Origin: Kappaphycus alvarezii
Taxonomy: Eukaryota; Rhodophyta; Florideophyceae; Gigartinales; Solieriaceae
Reading direction: 5' to 3'
Length of the DNA: 64,000 nt
Assembly: GCA_002205965.3 (NCBI GenBank)
Contig: NADL03000464.1
Span: forward strand, 1,674,001 to 1,738,000
Below the pieces are notes generated by a model. It was not told the origin of the DNA and ran no database searches. It was given only the letters and a program-made list of their open reading frames with translations. The number at the start of each line of letters is the position of its first letter. Positions within the stretch are counted from its first letter, which is position 1. This document shows positions 54,746-64,000 of this stretch, piece by piece. The position numbers and the translations under genes were made by a program.

Positions 54746-55503
54746 CTATACGGCCAAGACCTAACCGGATGTATCCTTCGTACCTCGTCGTCCATGCGCA
54801 TCGGGGCTCGTGAGAGGATGGCTTGAGCGGTGGATGACCAATAATGTGCAGTATTCTGCAAAACTGTGCAATGAATATAGCGTTGTACTGCGCAGTCTGG
54901 ACTTGAATAAACGTGTTTCACTTTATAAAAGTGGATTATGTTACAAAGGAAACAACCATCGACAACTTACACCAATTTAATCCCGCAATATTGCGAGGGG
55001 AGAGGCAATTCGGTGCATCATTCCACGCCACGCCACGTCAAAAAGATGCCAACCGCTGCTGATTGCCACCAGCTGCTATGCAGCAGAGCAATACGGCCTC
55101 AAAGCACAACCTGCAATGTCATCCAATGTGTTCCACGAGTTACATTTGGCTCAGATGCAGTGAGACGCTATACCACTCCTTTCCATTCCCAAGTCTTAGT
55201 GACGATGCAATCAATGGAACACCCATCCATCGATTGCTCAACGCAGACCACACCACCTGATATACCAACACTGGTTGGCTCAGTCTTCTTTCAAATCCCC
55301 TCGCCATCTTTGCCACGTGCCCTGGTCATCCCCATGTGCCTGACTGATAACCCAATTTGATCAGCATACTTGCAAAAGCAAGGCTCTTCCCGACACAACC
55401 TGAAACAGTGACAGCTGGCATGTCCTCCCTATCCTAATCATGATCACTAACTTCACCCCAGCGTCATCGCGCCTATGCCCTCGCTACTTTTCGGTTCTTC
55501 CGT
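54746..55503. other. Intergenic; nothing recognised
   Basis: A plus-strand frame at 54938-55360 (140 codons) and several shorter ones show no domain or compositional sign of a gene. Region between the 5' end of the JmjC gene and the 3' end of the membrane protein gene. Confidence 0.35.
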
Positions 55504-56536
55504 TCACCCTCCCAAATCTAATACGGTTTCATCCATTCGCGGGTCTCCCATCAAAAACCCTCGTGCAGTGCTTTCAAGACATCGATTGATAACATTCACC
55601 TGCTCCATTGTACGCCCGGTTGCCCTTCCTTTTTTGTTCACATATACCACCGCGTCCGCCGCAACACGTCGAGCAACCCAGCCAATAGGCCTCTCATCGT
55701 CGGCACCGACATTCTTCGCCTGCCATTCCACTGGTAATCCACTCCATTTTTCGAAAAATGGTTCAAAGTTTACCTCAATATGCCCGTTTCTGACAGCCCG
55801 TGCCCCCGTTTTGGGAAGGGAGGGACACATTGCCCCAGCCCAAAACGCCCTGATTGCTTCTCTCGTTACTCCCGAGGGGACGAAACGGCAAGGCCCTCAT
55901 GACGACTTCGTAAAAACGTTTGTACGCTGTTTCTACGCTGGCCTGATCCACGTTCATGTATTCGACGGTGCCAAAAATATCGAGCTTATCCGAGTGCAGA
56001 CCCTCTTCAACCAGTCTAACCTCCCATGTGCAGGCCTTTTCGTGAAAGGTATCCGGGGCTTCTTTGACGCCGCGCCAATAATGTTGACCAGGGGGAGCCT
56101 TGCGAGCTCCCCTCCTAATGACCAGCTCCCAATCGTCCTTGCGCCTACAATTGTCCGTCTTGTCTGTACTAAAGCCGATTCTCATGGTGCGCAATTCCCT
56201 CAAGGCCAGGGCGACCTGGAAGAGACGGCTTTCTTGAGATTCAGGGCGGTTCATTCGCCAGGAAAGCCACAACCAGCGTCCAAGATAAACCACGCTACCG
56301 ACGAGAAATTCGCGGGGACCGGGTGAAAGAAAGATTCCCTCTCCTATGAAGCGGAAGGCGGAATAAGCGATGGAAAGGGCTTGGGTGAGGAAGAGGAGGG
56401 CATTGTGAAAAGGGGAGCGGCCCCAGACTAAGCGAGAAGGGGCGAGGCCGCCGACGTAAAGAGAAAGAATAAGAAGCACGAGGGAACCCAGGTCTGCCCA
56501 GGCGGCAATGTGTTCGAAGGTCTCCTGGGACAGCAT
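55504..56536 (-). CDS. Unrecognised membrane protein, three N-terminal membrane spans
   Basis: From ATG at 56536 (MLSQETFEHIAAWADLG) three hydrophobic segments follow. They are LGSLVLLILSLYVGGLAP, HNALLFLTQALSIAYSAF and REFLVGSVVYLGRWLWLSW. Then comes a long soluble part with DNCRRKDDWELVIRRGARKA, TWEVRLVEEGLHSDKLDIFG and NVDQASVETAYKRFYEVVMR. After a frame change near 55,820 it continues VEWQAKNVGADDERPIGWVA, AVVYVNKKGRATGRTMEQV and a C-terminus DETVLDLGG, TGA at 55504-55506. The total is about 344 residues. The conserved-looking composition and the location in the gene island support a real gene. I do not recognise the family; the repeated ALREL/RRG and VYVNKKG segments suggest a soluble alpha/beta domain on one face of a membrane. 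Confidence 0.6.
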
Positions 56537-56987
56537 TCGGGACAAGCGGCAAGCGTGTGTAAGAATTTGCGACTGCAAAATGCGCGTGACCTAGTCGAGG
56601 AATGTTGGGTGACAAGTGCAATGTATGTGCAGAATGTGTACGAGGGCGAGAGCAGCTGAGGTGAGAGGTAAGGTCGCTCAGGAAAGGGGGCCGTGGATGG
56701 GGCTAGTGAAACATTCAGGTGTAGAGTAGCTGAAAGGTAGCGGAGCGTTTCGCGGATGATTGGCAAAAGCAGGAGAAGAAGCGCAGCAACATGGATGACC
56801 TTGCAATCTTGTTGCAGTCTTTGAGATGTGGGGTTGTGTACGTCCCCACATATCTCGCAAGCAATAAATGCGAGGGTCCAACCGGAGTATGGACTTGGAA
56901 GGTGGACGGAGCATTGCATTGGAAGACCTGAATTGATGGCCTGATGCTTTTGTACTGCCGTAGGAACGTAGGAACACACTCTTCACC

Positions 56988-57032
56988 CGCTGTACCGTAC
57001 CGTACTGTACTGTACTGTACAGTACAGTACAA
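56988..57032. repeat. GTAC palindrome cluster upstream of membrane protein gene
   Basis: CTGTACCGTACCGTACTGT and then GTACTGTACAGTACAGTAC in direct sequence, 450 bp upstream of the membrane protein start at 56,536. The plus and minus strands are nearly identical over 35 bp. Confidence 0.75.
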
Positions 57033-57379
57033 TATATGAAAAATTCTTTTTCCAAGTAATCTTACTCCCCTCCCTCAAGCCAACGCCGAAATTACCATTC
57101 TACAGTCAGTCATAATTGTCACAATCCAGGTCATCAATTCCCCGAAAAAAAAAGTGCTGAAACCCAGAGGGCTGTTGGAGGACGGCAGACGTCTGCATTC
57201 TGTCAAGAAACCTGTTGGGAGCCCAGACAACAGACAGTCTTGCATGTGAATGTAACCACTATCGCAATTATATTAGAATGACACTAGCCTTTCATTCGGG
57301 TCAACGAGACGGGCTGGGATTTTTAAGCACCACAACATATGAGAGACAAGGGGCGACGGGAGACGGTGTAGGCCGAGAG
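57033..57379. other. Intergenic; nothing recognised
   Basis: No gene seen. The plus-strand frame 57215-57571 overlaps the retrotransposon tail on the other strand and is regarded as its shadow. Confidence 0.35.
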
Positions 57380-57610
57380 TTGCAGACCGAGGGACGAGAG
57401 GGTGGTAGCGAGATGATGGCATTCGTTGGAGGCATGTATACCGCGTCGGGTGGCAAACGAGGCGAGGCGGTTCTTCCAAGGGCTTCCAGAGCTGGCTCGC
57501 CCATTCCCCCGTGCGTGTCCACCCCAACATGGAAGAGCTGCGCGTGTATCGTAGCGTACAAGCCGGCATAGTATGTCCTCTTCTGGGCATTGATGGGGAG
57601 GTTGACGCCC
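57380..57610 (-). pseudogene. Non-LTR retrotransposon C-terminal remnant
   Basis: NAQKRTYYAGLYATIHAQLF followed by HVGVDTHGGMGEPALEALGR resembles the last segment of the endonuclease-type LINE proteins. It can be compared with AEKKKVAYYSAACNQEG...PLPIDIYGQIG...NAL in the element ending at 32,664. In those proteins it lies just after the endonuclease. Only about 60 codons are recognisable, and no RT is nearby. The insertion lies between the membrane protein and aspartate kinase genes. Confidence 0.45.
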
Positions 57611-58130
57611 GGTTGAGTGTTGCATGTCCGGAGGGGGCCCTCGCTTTATTAATTTGAGTTTTATGAATCAATGGAATACCGTTCCGGCAAAGTCATGACC
57701 AGACATGTTCCGCCGGGAACAAAGGCTCACTGTAACGTGAAGTACATGATAGGCTGTTGATTGCGCAGGTCGTGCTCATTCATGTGTTTCCCCGATCTTG
57801 CTGTTGCAACGACCGATGGGTTCGGCCTGGCCAGCGAGCAATGACACGTGTTTCCATGTGCGACGTCGCCATGAATCCCCCCGCCCCCATTTTTCCTGTT
57901 CTCTTTACAGGTATTCCATTTCGCCCAATTCATTGTACTGCACAGTGTTGTACCTCGGAAAAAAGCACCATTCGAACCGCTTCTATCCACACCTGCGCCA
58001 GCACAGCGTCGCCTTCGACATCCGCATCCTCCCATCTCTTCTCCATTTTGTCATCCAGCACCCATTCTTCACTCGCCGCCTCGTCTCACACTTTCCCCGT
58101 CGCTCGAATCATTCCACACCTTTTTTCAAC
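57611..58130. other. Upstream region of the aspartate kinase gene
   Basis: TTGTACTGCACAGTGTTGTAC at 57,931-57,952 is a diverged version of the GTAC palindromes, 180 bp upstream of the kinase start. The last 100 bp before the ATG are pyrimidine-rich. No other gene seen. Confidence 0.4.
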
Positions 58131-59680
58131 ATGCATGCCGTTGCTTTTGCCGCCGCCCCCGCCCTCTCATCACGCTCCCACTTTACATCCGCTGTCCGCA
58201 CTCATCCCACCGCCTTGCGCCTCTCTCCACTGCGTACGCCAATACGACCTGCAGTGCCCTTTGTGCATGACAGCCGCCGATAGCGTCGTCCTTCCGCCTA
58301 CTGTCGCCCCAACTACCACCGCCGTCGACCTGGATCGCGTCGTATGTAAGTTTGGAGCTCCAGTTTGGCAGACTCTACTCGATTGAAGGAGGTTACAAAA
58401 TTGGTCAAGTTGCAGATTGCAAGGTCACGCAAAATGCCTGTGGTCGTCTTATCGCCATGGGGCAGAGTACCAATGAGCTCTTGGCGGCTGGCAATCGAAG
58501 TTTGTATGATGGTGTCGTCGATACTTCCACAGTTCGAGCAAGGGCTTATGAGGCCTGTGACGCATTGGCGTTGGATAGGAAAGAGTTGGTCGACCCCTTG
58601 TTGCATAATCTCGATGAGTTGCTGGTCGGCGTCAAGTTTATCAAGGAGCTCAGTCTCAGAACAAAGGACTACCTGGTCTCTTTTGGCGAGCGCTTAAGTG
58701 TCAGGATTTTTGCAGCTCATCTTCGACTAATGAGGGCTTGAACGCTCTTCATGTCGATGCCTTTGATGCCGGTTTCCTCACCAACTCAAACTTTACACGC
58801 GCCGATTTGTTGGAACCCACTTATACAAACGTTAAGAATACTTTGACATAACATCGGTCCTGATAAGCTTGCTGTCGTTACGGGGTTCATTGCAAAGGAT
58901 GAAAATGACAACATTACTACTTTGGGACGCGGAGGCAGCGATTTGACAGCTCTACCTTGGGCGTGGCCATCGGTACTACAGAGGTCAAGTCTGGAAAGAT
59001 GTTGATGGAATCCTCTCCTCGGATCCCAGGATTGTTGATGAGGCCGTTCCAATTCCCAGCATTTCGTTCGAGGAGGCAGCCGAGATGGCCTTTTTTGGTG
59101 CCAAGGTTTTGCATCCCATTGCCATGCAGCCGGCATGAGGGGAAATATCCCTGTCCGCGTCAAAAATAGTTACAACCCGGATCATCCTGGCACTGTCATT
59201 GTTCGGTCGCGGGACTTTACGTCCAACCCAGTCACAGCTGTGAGTTTGAAGAAAAACGTCCAGATAGTCGATATAGAGAGCACTAGGATGCTAGGTGCAT
59301 ACGGGTTTTTGGCGGAAGTCTTCAAGGCATTCGCTTATCACAAAATCTCTATCGATATGATTGCAACTTCGGAGGTCTCCATCTCCATGACTCTTGATGA
59401 CTCGGTGTGTGATCTGGAGGTCTTGAGTCAGCTCAAGGAAGAGCTGAGTTCAATTGCAAAGGTCTCTTTCTCAGAAAACAACAAGGCCATCGTTTCACTG
59501 GTATCAGATTCATCAAGAAGCACGGCAGTCGTTGGCAGGGCTCTGTCGGCATTAGATTCGGCAGGGGTCAAGGTCTTAATGATATCTCAAGGTGCGAGCA
59601 AATTCAATGTTTCCGTTATTGTCGAGGGTTCGGACGCCAAGAAGGCTGTGAAGGTCGTTCATGAGGAATTTTTTGGTTGA
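58131..59680 (+). CDS. Aspartate kinase, plastid-type, with two ACT domains
   Basis: It catalyses phosphorylation of aspartate, the first step to lysine, threonine and methionine. The leader ([20 protein letters not shown]) has Ala/Ser/Arg/Pro and no acidic residues, like a plastid transit peptide. The catalytic start [10 protein letters not shown] is followed, after a one-base deletion in GGAG(G)CTCC, by [20 protein letters not shown]. Then come [34 protein letters not shown] and [17 protein letters not shown]. The second half has [31 protein letters not shown]-type sequence in shifted frames, and [20 protein letters not shown]. The C-terminal frame holds both ACT domains, [20 protein letters not shown] and [20 protein letters not shown]. 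About 516 residues, normal for the family. At least five indels interrupt it. It converges on PEX5. Confidence 0.85.
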
Positions 59681-59996
59681 ATTAGTTTGCCTGTGGACAC
59701 CGCGTGGCCACTGGATATCTTGGGGGCATTAGACGCGAAAACAGTTTTTCCCCTTTCCTTTCCCAAGTGACGAGACGGGTTTCCATGGCAGAACCTGGCT
59801 GCCATTGTGGTCCACCGAGGGGCTACGGGGTTTGTGAATATATTAGTCAGCCATCAGCTAGGAAACCTTAACAATGAAGCCAAATTATTCTTATCCCCTT
59901 GTTCGGAGGTCGGTGAGGGCAATGACGCACTACGCGGTCTCCTGCCCAATTGACAGTAGTCAAAATCAGTTTACACGCATGGTCGCAACTCAGTAA
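59681..59996. other. Convergent intergenic region
   Basis: A 316-bp gap between the stop codons of aspartate kinase (+) and PEX5 (-). It must hold both 3' ends. No gene, repeat or clear polyadenylation signal was recognised. Confidence 0.5.
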
Positions 59997-61926
59997 CTAG
60001 AAATTGAAATGCGCGCGTAGCCCTTCTAAGTCCCTTGCGTCCGCTAGGGGTAAAATATCAGCCCGTGACATTGAGAGAAGACTCGTCCTCAAATAGCCCC
60101 AAACGTGTGCCATTCTGTCCTGCGTTATTGCATCAGCCGGTTTGGTAGATCCCTTGTTTGATGTGCCTCCCTCGTGTTCCTTTGCTAGGGAAATTGACTT
60201 CAGATAATACCGCACAGCCTTTGCGTACTCTTGTCTGTTTGAGTACGCCGTCCCTACATTCACCCACGCTCGAACCATGGCCGGATTTATGTCCACTGCT
60301 CTTCTGTACGCCCTTAAGCATCGTCGAAATCTCTCCCGTTGGCCAATGTCGCACCCAACTTGTTCCACAAACTGGGATCCTCCGGTCTTAACGTGACAGC
60401 ATGCCGAAGTACTCCCGCCGCCTCCTTGTACTCGCTGTGCAAATTGTGTAAAACTCCAATAATGACAAACAAATTCGTATCGCCAGGATTCCTCTGGGCT
60501 GCTACCATCATTTGCCTCGAGAGGCGATTCGCACCTTCCTTCGTTGCATCGAGTAACACATCTTCAAAAGAGTCTCCAGTGTGCGGTACCTCCCCCTTCT
60601 CTTTGCACCAAACCTCAAACCACTCCTTAATATGCCCGAATGCCATGTTTTGATCTAGTTCGTTTGTGTAGCTCACCGCTAATGCCATCAACGTATCCTT
60701 CAAGTAGCGGTTATCTTCCCTCCTCTGACCCGCAGCACTCCCGTCGAATTCCGCCAGCCCCTTCCGCAATGCCGCAATCGCCATCTCATCATCATCACTC
60801 TCAGCCAATGTGATACCTAACAAAAACCAAGCTTTGCTCCTCATATCCCGTTCTAATGGCGGAAACGGATCATCGGCTGCTCTGTTCAAGGCCTCTTCAA
60901 ACCTCTCCATAGCCACTCCCAGCCTTCCCAGAGTCCTCATTTTGACCCCTTCCTCCAAAGCCTCCAATGCGCTTCTGTTATGATCTCTAGCTTGCTTCTC
61001 TCTGAAAACGTAGTCTCTCCCACCAGGCTTCTTCCGACAAAATCCATGAATGCAGCTTCATACATCCTCTCAAACGTGTCCTCATCTCCGAATAAGCCGC
61101 TTTCCCTCTCGACATTCCCCTCTAAAGAGGTGAACTCGTCACCCCAACTAGTACTTTTCCTCAGCTCCGTCACCTCTGCTTTTTCACTCCTCTTTCTCCT
61201 GAGAAGTTTCCACTTTGGTCTCTGCTGTTCTTTGCTCTCTGTTTAACACTGTTTGCGCAGGCCGCTGTGCCTGAACTGCACCATCCATCCTCATGCCGTA
61301 CGCAGCGCCATCGAAGCCCCCCCATCTGCCAAGAGCATATCTGGACCTCCCCCGTGTGCATCATGGGACCGCCTCGTAAACGCGTCCATTCGTTGCCCTT
61401 AGCATGGTGCTGATTCAACATAGTCATGCGGGAAAAATCTGCCGCTAAATCACTGTTCACATCGGCCCACCGTTTGCTGAAACACCTCTGCGTTTTGCCA
61501 TGCCCTTGCACCATCAAAGCTAGCATTATGGGCAGATGTCGGATGAGGCGCAGGAGATTCCTGAAATGCCGTTCGAAGGCCTCGGTGGCGCTATTCTGCC
61601 ATGCGAGCGCATGATGAAGTTGAGATTGGTGATACGAGTGTGGCGTATGGGTGGAGACAGAGAAGGGCGAGTACGTGGGGGGGACGTTGGCATGGTGTGG
61701 AGAGGTGGCAAAGGTTTGTTTTGAAGGAGAGCGACCTCTAGTGGGGAAAGTTCATTTTGTGGGAAGAAGAAGAAGCCTGGTTGGGAGGATTGCGGGAACT
61801 GGATGCAAGCTTCGAAAAGGGAGTTGTTGAGGTACCCGGAAGGAGATTGTCTGCGAGAGATGACAGAGCGTTACCTTGAGATGGATTTGGGCAGGCAGGA
61901 GGGCTAGTTAGGTCGCGCAGAGACAT
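59997..61926 (-). CDS. PEX5: PEX5-like peroxisomal targeting signal receptor
   Basis: It binds the C-terminal SKL-type signal of cargo proteins in the cytosol and docks at the peroxisome. From ATG at 61926 the N-terminus MSLRDLTSPPACPNPSQ, then GNALSSLADNLL, has the near-terminal Cys that PEX5 uses for recycling by ubiquitination. The disordered middle holds tryptophan motifs, including WGDEF (WxxxF) at about 61,140, for PEX14 binding. The C-terminal half is TPR repeats: ERDMRSKAWFLLGITLAESD, then NLFVIIGVLHNLHSEYKEAA and SLWNKLGATLANGRDFDDAL. After that come RAYRRAVDINPAMVRAWVNV and GTAYSNRQEYAKAVRYYLKS, and the end LEGLRAHFNF, TAG at 59997-59999. About 643 residues. At least four frame changes, mostly in the middle region. 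A GTAC cluster lies 126-254 bp upstream. Confidence 0.85.
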
Positions 61927-62051
61927 GGCAGATGGTGATGATAAGTTAGTTTGCAAAGTGTTTGACGAGCTCGAGCAAGGACAAAGAGAGTCAGTACGGC
62001 TTGACAACGATTTAGTTGACCAAGTTACCTCAGGATGTGAGTGGAACGGCA

Positions 62052-62180
62052 CAGCTACAGTACAGTAAGTACTGGACTGTCAGTACAGTCCAGAATTACT
62101 GTATTGTTTTATTTCGATGGATTTTTTGGTTGAGCGTCCAGACCTACTGGACTGTATGATACTGTACTGTACAGTACGCA
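62052..62180. repeat. GTAC/CTGGACTGT palindrome cluster upstream of PEX5
   Basis: CTACAGTACAGTAAGTACTG, then CTGTCAGTACAG (62,052-62,092), then after a T-rich spacer ACTGGACTGTATGATACTG and TACTGTACAGTACG (62,149-62,178). The cluster is 126-254 bp from the PEX5 start codon on the minus strand. Confidence 0.75.
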
Positions 62181-62403
62181 ACCGGACCTTTACGAGAGGA
62201 TACTGTCGAGGGGCTGGTTGCGACTTACAGAAAAATCTCGTTTAAAGAATAGAACTGAAAGTAAGCTTGCAGGCAGCATCAAAAATGATTCCACTGAAAA
62301 AAAATCTGGGATTTTTGCTAAATATGCAATTGAAGTTTAGATAAAATTCAAAACCAAACTGTCACAAGAAATATTTATATTTGGAAGAAATGGGGCGTTC
62401 ATT

Positions 62404-62480
62404 TACTGTAAGCAAGGTCCCGTGCTTACAGTAGACGTCGTTATGTCTAATGCGGCATGCCTGCTCGTTTGTAGTATCAT
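62404..62480 (+). repeat. Hairpin plus family 1 retrotransposon 3' end
   Basis: TACTGTAAGCA (62404-62414) and TGCTTACAGTA (62423-62433) form a perfect 11-bp stem with loop AGGTCCCG. Directly after it, GTCTAATGCGGCATGCCTGC (62,445-62,464) matches the 3' end shared by the family 1 copies near 4,320, 29,590 and 38,170. Confidence 0.65.
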
Positions 62481-64000
62481 AGCCCAAAAGTATGACACGT
62501 GTAGCACACTGCATTCTAAAGATTGGAAAAACGACTCCTCAATCTCAAATTTGATCACCACACATGATTCGACTAAAACAGGATTCCAGTGACTCGAGCA
62601 TCGCGAATTTCAAAGCAAATAAAAAGCAGAGTGGCGCTTGCAGGCGACTCTGAAAAAAAAGAAGATTTTTGCCTCATACATTTGGTTGTTTGTTGATAGA
62701 AAATTTTGTCTTGGGTCTTTCTTTCTACCCTGGCGCAATCGCCCCGTTCTTTATTACCAACTTCGGCACTATTCTCTAGGTCTATCATGCTCGATTGTTG
62801 GCATCTACTACAATAAACTCTCAAAATGCTCACAATAATATTGAGAAATTTCTACAATAACAAATATCTGTAGGAATAGTGAGCTAGAAAGAATTACCGT
62901 AAGCAAATATCTAAAAAATATCTAAAGGCTACATCAGGAAGAATAAAATCCATCAAAGGAGTATTAGAAGGTGAGCTTTTACGGTAACATTTTCAACACC
63001 AAAGCGTTTTCTTTCTGTAATTTAAGTTCAATGAACACTTAACAATAGGTTTTGTACACAAATCTAAACCGAAAAGGTGCTCCACAATTTTGTAGTCCCG
63101 GAATATTTTGCAATACCCATAAAAGTCTCAACTTTAAAAATATAGGCCTAACCGCATCTCTTTTAACAGTCTTTTAAGATTCAATTGAGTCCTAGACCGA
63201 TTGAAAGCTCAGGAAGTTTTCAAATGAATGAGATTATGTTTTAGCGGTAAAAATAAATCCGCGAGGAAAAAACCTCACAATCTATAAGATTGAATTACAA
63301 AATTTAAAAATCATGTTAGTAAACATTTACCGTCATGTAATCTTTAGTATGATCATTAAATGAAAATTATAAGTAGTAAATTTACAAATAATGCTTTTGG
63401 GTAAATTTGGCAGTAGCTTTTGTAGTCCCCCAGCTGCATGGAAAGCAGTTTGTAATTATCAATTTACGGATATGTAATAGATAGACTACTTTCATATATT
63501 TGACGGCCCTTAGCAGAGTTGTTCTTTGGGAGCTGTCTAGAAGAAGTAAAACAAGCTTTGGCAGCGAGGAAGAAGATGACTGAGTGCTTTTGGAAGCAAA
63601 ACTATTAACAATTAAGGAGATAATGGTGATACTTCAGGTTCCGTCATTCACAGAAAGGAGGAACACGTCGGAAATATTTGAGATTCTTAGAAAGTTACTT
63701 GTCAATATCAATGAGGTTGGTACTCTTTTTCTCTCAAATCCCTTACTAACACTCCTCAACTATCAATGGGAAGCATTCCTTAGTTAAAAGAATAAGCTGC
63801 TTTCCAAATCCAGGACATCACATTCGAGGTATTTTCGTACAGTAATATAATTCAGGACTTCCCTCAACGAAGGATTTAAAAATTTTTGTCAAGTTAACCT
63901 TTCTTTTGGCATATGATTGTACCTTTTCTCGATTATTCACGTCCGATAACGCCGAATTGGTGGCCTTTGTAACACGCTGTGTCCATAATTGTTTGAACTT
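62481..64000. other. AT-rich region; nothing recognised
   Basis: The base composition changes to clearly AT-rich after about 62.2 kb. Short frames (for example 62638-62838 and 63584-63787) show no motif. No tRNA or long repeat was seen. Confidence 0.4.

Noticed and set aside
55504-56536. PEX11 or another peroxisomal membrane protein, by size, three spans and the presence of PEX5 nearby
   Set aside because: No PEX11 motif is visible and the long soluble C-terminal half does not fit. I left it unnamed.
57215-57571. A 118-codon plus-strand frame
   Set aside because: It is antisense to the LINE C-terminal remnant and shows no domain of its own.

Overview
This window is eukaryotic nuclear DNA. 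It carries a peroxisomal import receptor, a JmjC hydroxylase, short GT-AG introns and many eukaryotic retrotransposon and transposon families. The best guess is a florideophyte red alga of the Chondrus type (moderate confidence, inferred). The reasons are compact, intron-poor housekeeping genes packed into an island beside long stretches of degenerate transposons, an aspartate kinase with a plastid-like leader, and a tRNA-Asp gene with an 11-nt insertion in the D-arm, a trait known from red algae.

Layout. From 0 to 5.2 kb are transposon debris, minisatellites and two non-LTR retrotransposon tails. From 6.4 to 8.0 kb, minus strand, is a trypsin-like serine protease, possibly a secreted or membrane-anchored proenzyme split by indels. 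From 9 to 11 kb are dispersed GTAC-palindrome repeats and a roughly 45-bp palindromic array. From 11.4 to 15 kb is a degenerate Ty1/copia element and from 15.5 to 18.7 kb PIF/Harbinger debris. A coding minisatellite lies at 18.9-19.4 kb. Two fragments that look like one unknown cysteine-peptidase-like family lie at 20.6 and 26.1 kb. A Ty3/gypsy element occupies 21.5-24.6 kb and a second copia fragment 26.8-27.7 kb. A CENP-B-type DNA-binding ORF abuts a non-LTR tail at 28.1-29.6 kb. The tRNA-Asp is at 30.0 kb and a dead protein-kinase relic at 31.0-31.9 kb. Between 32.6 and 38.2 kb are three non-LTR fragments. Two further gypsy elements in opposite orientations fill 40.3-46.6 kb, and the second carries a chromodomain. 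A Harbinger transposase follows at 48.1-48.9 kb.

From 49.8 to 61.9 kb lies a gene island: an EF-hand protein of calmodulin length, an Obg-family GTPase, a SpoU/TrmH RNA methyltransferase, a JMJD5/KDM8-like hydroxylase, an unrecognised membrane protein, an aspartate kinase and PEX5. The Obg and TrmH genes are divergent neighbours and both may act on organellar ribosomes. Aspartate kinase and PEX5 converge. Every recognised island gene needs one or more single-base corrections to read through. Its coding lengths otherwise match the families, so draft-assembly indels are at least as likely as gene death. GTAC-palindrome clusters sit upstream of several island genes, but some belong to a dispersed repeat.

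The last 1.8 kb is AT-rich and holds only a retrotransposon tail with a hairpin.
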